Origin: Blautia sp. An81
GTDB taxonomy: Bacteria > Bacillota > Clostridia > Lachnospirales > Lachnospiraceae
Length of the DNA stretch: 64,000 nucleotides
Direction of reading: 5' to 3'
NCBI RefSeq assembly: GCF_002161285.1
Contig: NZ_NFHH01000010.1
Coordinates: forward strand, 62,001-126,000
Shown: one piece after another, positions 53,991 through 62,819 of the stretch
Position numbering within the stretch: the first letter of the stretch is position 1
Layout of the letters: each line of letters opens with the position of its first letter
Notes under the pieces: generated by a model
What the model was told of the DNA's origin: nothing
The model's database searches: none
What the model saw: the letters and a program-made list of their open reading frames with translations, nothing else
Made by a program: the position numbers and the translations under genes

Positions 53991-54593
53991 TTATTTTACC
54001 CCCTTCTTTTTAATATAAGGCATACCGTAGTTCAGCTTTACAAGGAACCTGTCCGGAATCCTTCTGACAATGATATAGCTGACTGCAAAGTTTATGATCG
54101 TGTTAAAGGTTCCGGAAATCAGATTTGTGGAGATAACCGCAGTCCAAAGAGCCTGTCCGGTGGCCAGAAAGGCCGCTGTAACCAGATCGGTACCTGCCCC
54201 CGTCACTCCTCCGAAGAGAAAAGTAGATACCACTCCGGAAGCCATGGCCGTAGCTACGTTGATAATGGCACATCCCACTACAATGCCGATAATATTCGTG
54301 AACCATTTCCATTTAGACATGAATCCGCAGAAAAGGCCCAATACCATGGAAACAAAAGCAAATCCAAAGGAAACCGGGTTCAGCATTCCATTTACTACAT
54401 TTCCCAGAAGGCCTGTTACCAGCCCTACCCAGGGACCTGCGATCATAGAAACCAGCATAGTCCCTATCTGGTCTACAAAGATCGGCAGTTTCAAAATCGT
54501 TGACAGCTGATACCCGACTACGCTGAGAGAAACTCCCACAGGAATCAGCAAAAGCGCCAACAGTGAAAAATCATATTTTATTCCTCTTTTCAT
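53991..54593 (-). CDS. ECF transporter substrate-binding (S) component
   Basis: Membrane protein of 200 residues with about six hydrophobic spans (LLALLLIPVGVSLSVVGYQL, GLVTGLLGNVVNGM, VSFGFAFVSMVLGLF and others), the size and layout of ECF S components. A dedicated S gene inside the T-A-A' operon marks a group I system. Nucleoside hydrolase and ribokinase in the same operon suggest a ribonucleoside as substrate (inference). It ends directly before EcfT. Confidence 0.82.
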   Translation of the reverse strand: MKRGIKYDFSLLALLLIPVGVSLSVVGYQLSTILKLPIFVDQIGTMLVSMIAGPWVGLVTGLLGNVVNGMLNPVSFGFAFVSMVLGLFCGFMSKWKWFTNIIGIVVGCAIINVATAMASGVVSTFLFGGVTGAGTDLVTAAFLATGQALWTAVISTNLISGTFNTIINFAVSYIIVRRIPDRFLVKLNYGMPYIKKKGVK

Positions 54594-54609
54594 AATTTTT
54601 TTCCTCTCT

Positions 54610-55497
54610 TTATTTGTCCAGAATTTCTTTCAGAAAAGGAATAGCATCAGCAGCCCCTTTTCTGGATACAGTCACTGCAGCCGCCTTAGAAGCTGTATCT
54701 AGGGCCTCTTTTGGAGATCTTCCCCTGATGATCTCTGCAAAATAATATCCGGTAAAAGTGTCACCCGCCCCAGTAGTATCTACCGTCTCTGTTTTATAGC
54801 AGGGCACTTTGCAGTAGGTTTCCCCCGTCGTGCACATGGCCCCTTCTTCCCCTAAAGTCAACACCACTTTAAGGTCAGGATATCTTTCTTTAAAATATTC
54901 CAATACTTTCTCAGGCTGATTTTCTCCTGTAATCTGACAGGCTTCTACTTCATTCAAAATCATCCAGGATAGTTTCTGCAGTCCACACTCCATAAGGGAC
55001 GGTTCATAAGGAGAGGGATTCAGCACGATTCCCATGTTCTTCTTCCACGCTGCGTCAATGAGATAGGAGAGGCCATTGATCTCATTTTGAAGGATCAGAT
55101 AGTCCCCCTCTTGAAAGTCTTTCAGTACCTGATCCATCTCCTCTTCCCTATGCATCTTATTCGTTCCACCGAATACCAGGATGGAATTCTGTCCTTTTTC
55201 GTCCACCTGTATAACAGCATGGCCTCCCGGACTGTCCTCTTTCATCAAGTATCTGGTGTCTATCCCGTATCTTTCACAGGCATCTCTGAGAGACTGACCG
55301 TCTGTCCCGATTTTCCCTGCCAGATACGTCTCTGCCCCTGCCTTTGCAAAGGCCACGGCCTGATTCAGGCCCTTGCCTCCGCTGGATATATGGAGCGTTT
55401 CTGCCGCTGCAGTCTCTCCCGGTCCGGGAAAATGTTTTACCTGATAAACGTAATCCAGGTTTAATGATCCATAAACCAGCACTTTTCTTTTTGTCAT
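54610..55497 (-). CDS. Ribokinase-like PfkB kinase
   Basis: Sugar kinase of 295 residues with the ribokinase motifs GSLNLDYVYQV, SSGGKGLNQAVAFAKAG and the catalytic DTTGAGDTFTGYY. It would phosphorylate the ribose released by the co-encoded nucleoside hydrolase. The ATG at 55497 is preceded by AAGGAG. It is the first gene of the operon, 17 bp before the S component. A pseudouridine or nucleoside kinase is an alternative reading. Confidence 0.88.
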   Translation of the reverse strand: MTKRKVLVYGSLNLDYVYQVKHFPGPGETAAAETLHISSGGKGLNQAVAFAKAGAETYLAGKIGTDGQSLRDACERYGIDTRYLMKEDSPGGHAVIQVDEKGQNSILVFGGTNKMHREEEMDQVLKDFQEGDYLILQNEINGLSYLIDAAWKKNMGIVLNPSPYEPSLMECGLQKLSWMILNEVEACQITGENQPEKVLEYFKERYPDLKVVLTLGEEGAMCTTGETYCKVPCYKTETVDTTGAGDTFTGYYFAEIIRGRSPKEALDTASKAAAVTVSRKGAADAIPFLKEILDK

Positions 55498-55548
55498 ATT
55501 GTATGTATTTCTCTCCTTCCTCTTTATTTTTTTATTAGTTTTGACTGT

Positions 55549-55577
55549 ATTATACAAAGAATCCTCTGCTTTCCAAA
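55549..55577 (-). promoter_or_regulatory. Promoter of the nucleoside uptake operon
   Basis: TTTGGA (55572-55577) and a perfect TATAAT (55549-55554) on the minus strand with 17 bp spacing, about 50 bp before the kinase start. Confidence 0.7.
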
Positions 55578-55616
55578 GGTCACCTGTCCTTTTCTCTTTT
55601 TTTGCATATTTCGCAC

Positions 55617-55656
55617 AAAAAACAGGGCTAAAGCCCTTGGCTTCGCCCTGTTTTTT
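55617..55656. terminator. Bidirectional terminator
   Basis: AAAAAACAGGGC (55617-55628) and complement (55645-55656), between the Crp-like pseudogene and the ribokinase promoter. Confidence 0.8.
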
Positions 55657-55661
55657 CAACA

Positions 55662-56128
55662 TTATAGATAAAGACTGTCCAGCATCTGGTAATACTGGAT
55701 ATCGGATACTATGATCTTTTTCTTACTGGAGCCGATTTCTCCACTCTCTTTGAGTTTCTGCAGATTTCGTCCTACTGTTCTTACGCTTACACTTCTGCCT
55801 CTATACGCAGCAGCTTCACTTTTGTAGTGCTTACAATCGTGGCAATATATCTGTCTTTCCTGGCCAGAATTTCCAGCAGTCCTATGCTCCCGTTCTGTTT
55901 GTCCAGTTGGAAATAGCTGTATTCATTGCCGTCCGCATACTCCCTGATCCCTGTTACTGTACCCTCCAGGATAAAATATATCCAATGGGGAAATTCTCCT
56001 CTGGAAACAATCATACATCTGGCATCCAATTCCAGGCATTCTCCTTTTTTTCTCAGTTCTTCCGGAAGAACTGAATAATTAAACACTGTCTCCTGCCGGT
56101 ACTTCTCCCATAATTTCTGCAAAGACAT
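55662..56128 (-). pseudogene. Crp/Fnr-family regulator with internal deletion and frameshift
   Basis: The first 113 residues are the cyclic-nucleotide-binding-like domain (CMIVSRGEFPHWIYFILEGT) and end at a premature TAA. In another frame the C-terminal helix-turn-helix is still present (VSVRTVGRNLQKLKESGEIG, then IIVSDIQYYQML to the TAA at 55662). Relative to the usual ~220 residues, about 65 residues (dimer helix and start of the DNA-binding domain) are gone. The deletion point is near 55790. It directly follows the P-type ATPase gene. Confidence 0.85.
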
Positions 56129-56155
56129 TACGCCACCTCTTTACAATCTCCATTA

Positions 56156-58612
56156 CTATTCTCTCTGCAATACATCTTTTACAGACTTGAGTTTCTTCTT
56201 ATACTGCTCCCTGTCTCCGTACAGTCTCTGGATAAACTCATTAAACTTTGTCAGATACCGGAGAATAGGCTCTGTGGCAATAGAGAATACCACAAAAAGC
56301 ATTACACATTTGGTAGACATAGAAGAAATGCCAAAAAGTCCCGGGAACAGAATACAGCTTGCCAGAAATCCGACAATGCATCCGATGCAGATTGCCAGAC
56401 GCAGGGAATTCAGAGGCTTGCATATCTTAAACAGGATCATAAAGCCTACGATTGCCAAAAGCATAGTAGCCGCTGTAGACAGGTCTTCGCCTCCCACACC
56501 GAACGTCCGGCTAAAAATAGCAAGGGCCGCTACTACCAACACATCGGTCAGTCCTGCAGGCAGAGCCTTTAGCAGCACATTTTGTAAAAACCGCCCCTTG
56601 ATCACATTCTTGTTTGGCTGGAGAGACAGGAAAAATCCCGGTATGCCAATAGTAAACATACTGATCAGGGAAATCTGGGAAGGTCCCAGAGGATAAGTAA
56701 ACACGAATATGATAGAAACCAGCGACAGCAGGAAAGAGAAAATATTCTTTACCAGGAACAGGCTGGCCGACTGCTGTATGTTGTTTACCACTCTTCTTCC
56801 TTCGGCCACCACTTCGGGCATCTTGGAAAAATCTGATTCCAGAAGAACTACCTGGGCAGCCTGCATAGCAGCTTCACTTCCTGATGCCATGGCTACGCTG
56901 CAGTCCGCATCTTTTAAAGCCAGAACGTCGTTTACGCCGTCCCCGGTCATAGCCACAGTCTTCCCCTTTCTCTGAAGGGCACGGACCAGCTGTCTCTTCT
57001 GCTCAGGAAGCACTCTTCCAAATACTGTATAATTCAGAGCAGCCTCTTCCAGCTCTTCTTTTGTCTTCAGAGTCCGGGCATCCACATATCGTTCTGCTCC
57101 AGCTATGCCCGCCTGTCTGGCAGTTTCCGATACCGTCAGCGGGTTGTCTCCGGAAATTACCTTGACCTCCACTCCCTGGCGGTTGAAATATGCAAAAGTC
57201 TCCGGCGCCTCCTCCCGGATCCGGTTCATCAGAAGGATCAGAGCCCAGGGCTCCACTTCCCCCTGCAGCTTCTTTCCATTCAGCTCTTCTTCATATTTTC
57301 CAAAAATCAGAGCTCTGTATCCTTTTGAAGAATATTCTTCAATCTTTTCCCTGTAATTCTCATAGGAATTTCCCAGAACAAATTCCGGAGCACCTAATAC
57401 AAAATTACCAGATTCAAATACAACGCCGCTGTATTTATTGGCAGAAGAAAAGGATACGATCTTCAGAGGTTTTTCCCCTCTGTATTCCGTAAAATACTGT
57501 TTCAGCGCTGCCATGGTGCTGTTGTCCTCTCCCATGGTCTGAACAAAGTCTGAGAGAAGCCCCTTCACATTGTCCATATCCTGCTCTTCATCCAGAAGCA
57601 CAATATTCTGGACGCTCATAGCATTCTCTGTGATGGTTCCGGTCTTGTCCACACAGAGAACATTCACTCGGGCAAGAGTCTCAATACTTTTCATATCATG
57701 AAGCAGCACCTTATTCATAGCCAGACGGATACTGCTTACAGCCAGTGCCACTGTTGTCAGCAGGTACAGACCTTCCGGTATCATACCGATCACTGCAGCT
57801 ACCATGGAAATAATACTTCCCTGAAATCCTTCATGGCTGATAAAGAATCCCTGGATAAAAAGAATGATTCCAATAGGGATCAGGGCAATACCCACCCCTT
57901 TCACCAGTTTGTCCAGGGAACGGATCATTTCTGACTGTTCCTCGTCTTTCATGGCCTTTGCCTTTAAAGTCAGTTTGGAAATATAGGATTCATCTCCCAC
58001 TTTCTCCAGCCGGGCATAGCATTTACCGGAAACAATAAAGCTTCCTGACATCAGGGAATCTCCCTCTTTTTTTAGAATTTCCTCAGATTCTCCCGTAAGA
58101 AGAGATTCATTTACCCGAACTTCTCCAGAACATACTACAGCATCTGCACATATCTGATTTCCGGTCTTAAAGATTACAATGTCATCCCGTACCAGAAGAG
58201 CAGAATCTATGGAACGGATCTTTCCCTCCCGGACCACATCGGTCTTAGGCGCATTCAGCATGTTCATCTTTTCCAAGACATTCTTCGCCCGAATCTCCTG
58301 AAAAATACCGATCACTGTGTTCAGAATAACTACTGGCAAAAAGGTCAGATCCCGGAAAGAACCTGATAGACAGACCAGCACTCCCAAAACTGCAAATATC
58401 AGGTTGAAATAGGTAAATACATTCTTCTTTACAATATCTTTTGTACTTAAACTGACACTGCCGACCTCTTCGTTGCTCCAGCCTGCTGCCGCCCGTTCTT
58501 CTGCCTGCTCTCTTGTGAGTCCGTATAAATAATCCGCCTTTACAGGCTCTATGGGAAATTTAATCTTCTTCTCATCAGGCGGATTCTTCTCCGGCTTCTG
58601 TCGTCTTATCAT
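56156..58612 (-). CDS. Cation-translocating P-type ATPase
   Basis: Ion pump of 818 residues with the complete P-type set: actuator LLTGESEE, IPEGLYLL in M4, phosphorylation site CVDKTGTIT, ISGDNPLTV, and hinge MTGDGVNDVLALKDADCSVAM. There is no N-terminal metal-binding CxxC domain and no CPC motif, so it is not a heavy-metal pump; the PEGL motif fits the P2-like/CtpE-type group (Ca2+, K+ or Mn2+ candidates). It has a promoter and a palindromic site upstream and is followed by a broken Crp-type gene. Confidence 0.9.
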   Translation of the reverse strand: MIRRQKPEKNPPDEKKIKFPIEPVKADYLYGLTREQAEERAAAGWSNEEVGSVSLSTKDIVKKNVFTYFNLIFAVLGVLVCLSGSFRDLTFLPVVILNTVIGIFQEIRAKNVLEKMNMLNAPKTDVVREGKIRSIDSALLVRDDIVIFKTGNQICADAVVCSGEVRVNESLLTGESEEILKKEGDSLMSGSFIVSGKCYARLEKVGDESYISKLTLKAKAMKDEEQSEMIRSLDKLVKGVGIALIPIGIILFIQGFFISHEGFQGSIISMVAAVIGMIPEGLYLLTTVALAVSSIRLAMNKVLLHDMKSIETLARVNVLCVDKTGTITENAMSVQNIVLLDEEQDMDNVKGLLSDFVQTMGEDNSTMAALKQYFTEYRGEKPLKIVSFSSANKYSGVVFESGNFVLGAPEFVLGNSYENYREKIEEYSSKGYRALIFGKYEEELNGKKLQGEVEPWALILLMNRIREEAPETFAYFNRQGVEVKVISGDNPLTVSETARQAGIAGAERYVDARTLKTKEELEEAALNYTVFGRVLPEQKRQLVRALQRKGKTVAMTGDGVNDVLALKDADCSVAMASGSEAAMQAAQVVLLESDFSKMPEVVAEGRRVVNNIQQSASLFLVKNIFSFLLSLVSIIFVFTYPLGPSQISLISMFTIGIPGFFLSLQPNKNVIKGRFLQNVLLKALPAGLTDVLVVAALAIFSRTFGVGGEDLSTAATMLLAIVGFMILFKICKPLNSLRLAICIGCIVGFLASCILFPGLFGISSMSTKCVMLFVVFSIATEPILRYLTKFNEFIQRLYGDREQYKKKLKSVKDVLQRE

Positions 58613-58673
58613 GTACGCTGTATTTCACCTTTCTTTCTCTGCGCTTATGCCTTTCAAGGCAAAACATAGTTTA

Positions 58674-58715
58674 ATGATAACACAAAAAAAGAAGGGTCTC
58701 AATTGTGTACACAAT
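58674..58715 (-). promoter_or_regulatory. P-type ATPase promoter with palindromic operator
   Basis: TTGAGA (58697-58702) and TATCAT (58674-58679) with 17 bp spacing on the minus strand. A perfect 14-bp palindrome ATTGTGTACACAAT (58702-58715) touches the -35 from upstream. The position fits an activator site; the sequence fits Crp- or GntR-like half-sites. Confidence 0.65.
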
Positions 58716-58743
58716 AATTTCATTTCTTTTAATACTTTTTTTA

Positions 58744-60393
58744 TTAAAGTTTTAAAATCTTCAGCTGATCCCCTGCCATCTTCTTTCTCATCTTCCAGCT
58801 CATCTTTGGAAGGGGCCAGGGAATGAAGTCTTTATTCTTATGTTTTTCCGCCGCTTTCGGCACAGGATAAATCTCATCTGCATGGCGGCTGGGACAGTCG
58901 ATCCAGATTCCCTGAAGGCATAAAGCTGTCCTTTTTAAGACCATTCCTACAGCATCCAGGCCAAAAGTTAGAAAGTAGTGGTTTTTTACAGACAGCAGCG
59001 GAAAAGGCACTTTCATAGCTGCTGTAGCTGCCAGCATACAGGCAGAAGGGCTGCAGCAGCCGGGACTTCTGTAAGAAGCCACATCTTTCAGCACTTCCCC
59101 GCAATTTCCTACGGTAAGGATGGGCATATCCAGCTCTCGCACTTTCTCTTCCGTATAAGGCTTTCCCTCTCGGTCAAACCACCACTTCTGTTCTCCTATG
59201 GGAACGCCAGAACCAATGAGCACAGCAATGGCCCTTTCCCTGTTCTTCTTTGTGGAGTAAACAATGTATTCAAATCCTGAGCGTACCGCAGCCAGGCATC
59301 CGCCCCGGCAGGCTCCTTCCAGTTTCCTGGCTATCTCAGGGGTTACTTTATATGGGTCCTGAATCTTTGGTGCCTGAGGCAGGTCATGACCTGCCAGAAC
59401 AAGGACATTAGGAAAATGCTTATGGAATGTATCTCCCAACAGGCTGGCATCCGCAGGCCGGAAATGAAAGACTGGCACCTCTCCATCCACTTGAGCTTCA
59501 CCATGAGAAAACCCTCTTTTTTCTACCTCCTGGAAAAGGGGAATCTCATCTGGGTCAAAGCCCATAATCCTGCATCCTACCCTATCCGTGGCCACAGGGT
59601 CCTTTCCTGCAATGAGCAGACGGCAGTCCACTGGATCCACCGGGGCCGGAGTATTTCCCTCACCCCCTACCAAACCATCGATCAGTGTCAAATCCGGTTT
59701 CAAAATATACAGCATATCTGCAAGCTTCTCGTCAATCCGATAGCTATGGTTCCGCTCTCTGAGTGCATAGGGTATCACCCCCATAGCATTCTTAAACCCA
59801 AGAGTCACTCTTGTATAGAGATTGGTTTTCAGCTTTGGCACAGAGATATAAAAATCCTTTCCTTCTACCACTCCCACAAAAGGAAAAGGAATCATGATCT
59901 CCTTCATAACCTTTGCCTTAGGAAGAAGATATCTGCGCACCGGACAAGTCTCCAAAGTGACCAGACCTGTCTTTCTGAAACGGGCAATCCTGTCCATGCC
60001 GCTTATCCGAAAACTGGTGGCTGTAGGCATAGGCTTTCCGGAAGATTCTGCAATTAGGATGTTCTTATGGTATTTCTGTACCCATTCCACTACCGCATCC
60101 ATCACTCTCGGATCTGTAGACTCCGGATAATCATCCTCATACATTCCGCTCTTATGATATACAGACACCAGGTTCGGCTTGATGACCACCCGTCTGCTCT
60201 TTTCCATCTTTTGACGAAAACCTGTTTTTTCTTCCAGGACATCCAGGGTTTCAAACACCATATTCCGGATTGCCTGTATGTCCGGACGCTGAAAATAGCT
60301 TTTCTTTCCATAGTCTTTTGGCAGAGATACATAATCTTCTCTAAGAGAAATTCCCTCATCCATCCTGCGAACCACTACCGTAAGATCACTCAT
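58744..60393 (-). CDS. DUF362-domain protein
   Basis: Protein of 549 residues with the DUF362 features VVIKPNLVSVYH, PKLKTNLYTRVTLGFKNAMG and LIAGKDPVATDRVGCRIMGFD. The family is predicted to have a role around Fe-S or nucleotide chemistry, but none is established. The C-terminal third has several cysteines (SYRSPGCCSPSACM) without a ferredoxin pattern. AAAGGAG precedes the ATG. It is the last gene after the c-di-GMP cassette and may share its transcript (45 bp gap). Confidence 0.82.
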   Translation of the reverse strand: MSDLTVVVRRMDEGISLREDYVSLPKDYGKKSYFQRPDIQAIRNMVFETLDVLEEKTGFRQKMEKSRRVVIKPNLVSVYHKSGMYEDDYPESTDPRVMDAVVEWVQKYHKNILIAESSGKPMPTATSFRISGMDRIARFRKTGLVTLETCPVRRYLLPKAKVMKEIMIPFPFVGVVEGKDFYISVPKLKTNLYTRVTLGFKNAMGVIPYALRERNHSYRIDEKLADMLYILKPDLTLIDGLVGGEGNTPAPVDPVDCRLLIAGKDPVATDRVGCRIMGFDPDEIPLFQEVEKRGFSHGEAQVDGEVPVFHFRPADASLLGDTFHKHFPNVLVLAGHDLPQAPKIQDPYKVTPEIARKLEGACRGGCLAAVRSGFEYIVYSTKKNRERAIAVLIGSGVPIGEQKWWFDREGKPYTEEKVRELDMPILTVGNCGEVLKDVASYRSPGCCSPSACMLAATAAMKVPFPLLSVKNHYFLTFGLDAVGMVLKRTALCLQGIWIDCPSRHADEIYPVPKAAEKHKNKDFIPWPLPKMSWKMRKKMAGDQLKILKL

Positions 60394-60438
60394 CTCCCAC
60401 TGTTCTCCTTTTCTTTCTTATATTCCGCTGTCCGCAGC

Positions 60439-60807
60439 TCAGGGCAGTGTCTCTTCTATCGCTTCCTTTACTCTGCCATAAACAGCTGATACTTTCTCCA
60501 TCATGTCTGCTCCTTCCTGAATATTTCCTTCCCGGAAAAATTCCGTCTGCACAGACACAAGTTTATACAGTTCGTCCATGGAAAGATTTCCACAGACCCC
60601 CTTCAAAGTATGGGCACAGCGAAAGGCTTCTTCCACATCTTGCTTTTTTACAGCCTCTGCCAGACCGGCAAAATTTGTATCCTGGAGAAATTTCCCCAGG
60701 AATTTCAGGAAAAGTCCTTCATTTCCCATAAACCGGCTGATGCCGGTATCTACATTGATCCCAGCGTCCATAAGACGCTGTCTCATATTATTTTCCATTT
60801 TATTCAC
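60439..60807 (-). CDS. HPt-domain phosphotransfer protein
   Basis: Stand-alone histidine phosphotransfer protein of 122 residues: a four-helix bundle with the phospho-accepting His in CAHTLKGVCGNL near residue 67. A GTG start overlaps the stop of the receiver-HD-GYP gene (GTGA); an ATG three codons later is also possible. It would relay phosphate between a hybrid kinase, probably encoded outside the window, and a receiver such as the one just upstream. Confidence 0.88.
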   Translation of the reverse strand: MNKMENNMRQRLMDAGINVDTGISRFMGNEGLFLKFLGKFLQDTNFAGLAEAVKKQDVEEAFRCAHTLKGVCGNLSMDELYKLVSVQTEFFREGNIQEGADMMEKVSAVYGRVKEAIEETLP

Positions 60808-61859
60808 ACTTTCTGCTGATTTAAAACCCTCTCCAAGGAATCCAGCACTTCCGGGTTAAAAGCGCCGCATTCACCTTTAAATATCATTTCCAGAGCCTCC
60901 GCAGCAGGGATTGCCGGCTTATAGACTCTCTTATTTGTCAGTGCATCAAAAACATCTGCAACAGACACTACCTGAGACCAGACTGTGATCTGGCTGCCTT
61001 TCAGTCCGTCAGGATATCCACCCCCGTCCCATCTCTCATGATGATGACGGCAGATATCGTAGGCATACTGGTACAACCGGTTGTTTTTATGCTGTGGGAT
61101 CTGTTCCAGCACCTGGCATCCCATGATCGTATGGGTCTTCATGGTTTCAAATTCTTCAGAAGTCAGTCTCCCTGGTTTGTTCAAAATCAAGTCGCTAATA
61201 GCAATCTTTCCTACATCATGAAGGATAGATGCCTGAGATATCTCCTGAATCTCTTTGTCCGAAAAATCGTATTCCTCTTTCCCTGTCTTTCTCAATTCTT
61301 CAAGAAGAAGTTCTGTCAGATGGCGGATTCTCTTTACATGCTCCCCAGACTCTCCGCTCCTGAATTCAATTGCAGTGGAAAGACTCTCGATAATAGAATA
61401 GTTCAGATTTGCAATCTCCTGCTCCTGTCTGCGTAGTTTCTGTCCCTGAAGTTCCACCACATGGCTAAGTCTTTCCCTGGCAGAAAAGAGTTCCATAACG
61501 CTTTCTACCCTTCGCCTTACAAAATAAGGAACAATAGGTTTTTCTATAATGTCCATAGCTCCCAGTTGATATCCCCGGCTCATGCTCTCTTCCGAGGTAT
61601 TGGCTGTAATAAGAAATACCGGGATCTTATCCATCAGCCCCATCTCAGCCATCTTCTCCATTACCTGAAACCCGTCCATTACAGGCATCACAATATCCAG
61701 AAGCACTGCTGCTATGTTATTTCTCTGTCTTTCAAGAATCTGTATAGCTTCCAGCCCGTTTTCCGCTTCCAACGTCTTATTTCTGTCAGCAAATATCTGG
61801 CTTAGGATTGCTCGGTTGATCTCCATGTCGTCTACAATTAAAATGTCTTTTTTCTCCAT
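60804..61859 (-). CDS. Response regulator with HD-GYP c-di-GMP phosphodiesterase
   Basis: Protein of 351 residues: receiver (DILIVDDMEINR, phospho-Asp in VLLDIVMPVMDG) and HD-GYP domain (ILHDVGKIAISD, HTIMGCQVLEQ, HHERWDGGGYPDG with the GYP intact). It is predicted to degrade c-di-GMP when phosphorylated. The ATG overlaps the GGDEF stop (TAATG) with AGGAGG upstream, so the synthase and hydrolase are translationally coupled. Confidence 0.93.
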   Translation of the reverse strand: MEKKDILIVDDMEINRAILSQIFADRNKTLEAENGLEAIQILERQRNNIAAVLLDIVMPVMDGFQVMEKMAEMGLMDKIPVFLITANTSEESMSRGYQLGAMDIIEKPIVPYFVRRRVESVMELFSARERLSHVVELQGQKLRRQEQEIANLNYSIIESLSTAIEFRSGESGEHVKRIRHLTELLLEELRKTGKEEYDFSDKEIQEISQASILHDVGKIAISDLILNKPGRLTSEEFETMKTHTIMGCQVLEQIPQHKNNRLYQYAYDICRHHHERWDGGGYPDGLKGSQITVWSQVVSVADVFDALTNKRVYKPAIPAAEALEMIFKGECGAFNPEVLDSLERVLNQQKV

Positions 61860-62818
61860 TAGTCCTCCTGGATCAGATATCCTTTTCCGCCTCTGCGCTT
61901 TACTTTATACATGATCTTATCTGATGTCTGATAAAGTTCCGTAAATGTTCTCTTCCTGCTGCTGAAAATCCCTCCCCAGGACAGAGAAGAAGAAATACGG
62001 GAAAAATTCTCCTGCATATTTTTGTTATAGTCCTCGATAATTTTTTTCAATTTCTCTTCAATTGCCTGGCGGTTTTTACAGGGATAGATAAAAGTAACGA
62101 TCTCGTCCCCTCCCAGCCGGAAGACCACATCTGTATCTCTGAATGATCTGCGGATCTTATCTGCCACATATTTTAAGACCATATCTCCTTTCAGATGACC
62201 ATATACATCATTGACCGCTTTAAAATTGTCAATGTCCATCAAAAGGAAAATATATTCCCCTCCATTATCCAGGGCCTGGCTGATCAGAACTTCCCCGGCC
62301 TTTCGGTTATATAACCCGGTAAGCGAATCCCTGGAAGATTCCTCCAGATGTCTGTACAGTGACTCAATAAAGGGACTTGAAGTATCTGGATACAGTTTCC
62401 GCAGGGCTTCCCCCCTCTCTGCCCAGTTCTTCATCTCCGACAGATGGATAAGACCGAGTTTATAGCTTCCGCCCTCTTTCTGGACTCCCACAGTAATTCC
62501 CCACCAAGAAAGATTCAGCTTCTCTCCATCCATATCCATGTAGGTCTCCAATTCACAGTAGCAGATCCAATTTCCCTCTCCAATAGTCTTTTCCTGATAA
62601 GCGTTTATTCTATAAGCAGCAGATGCAGAATCTACTGCTATATGGGACTCCAGCAGCTTTCCAAAATCCTCTCTGTTAAATGCCGGAGCCTGTCCCTGAA
62701 GCCCTATGCAGTAAACATCTTCCGTAGTCATTTCCAGTATGGACTCTCTGTCACGTTTTAAAAAATATCCCTCCAAAAAGCGGAGTAACGTCTCGTAAAC
62801 AAAACTTTTCTCTGCCAA
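61859..62818 (-). CDS. GGDEF diguanylate cyclase with N-terminal SnoaL-like domain
   Basis: Predicted c-di-GMP synthase of 319 residues from a TTG at 62818 (AAGGGG upstream); an ATG at 62851 inside the previous gene is an alternative. Residues 1-140 resemble a SnoaL/NTF2-like sensory fold (LLRFLEGYFLKRDRE). The GGDEF domain has DSLTGLYNRKAGE, the active site RLGGDEI and a complete inhibitory site RDTD five residues before it, so product inhibition is expected. Confidence 0.88.
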   Translation of the reverse strand: MAEKSFVYETLLRFLEGYFLKRDRESILEMTTEDVYCIGLQGQAPAFNREDFGKLLESHIAVDSASAAYRINAYQEKTIGEGNWICYCELETYMDMDGEKLNLSWWGITVGVQKEGGSYKLGLIHLSEMKNWAERGEALRKLYPDTSSPFIESLYRHLEESSRDSLTGLYNRKAGEVLISQALDNGGEYIFLLMDIDNFKAVNDVYGHLKGDMVLKYVADKIRRSFRDTDVVFRLGGDEIVTFIYPCKNRQAIEEKLKKIIEDYNKNMQENFSRISSSLSWGGIFSSRKRTFTELYQTSDKIMYKVKRRGGKGYLIQED

Positions 62819-62819
62819 A

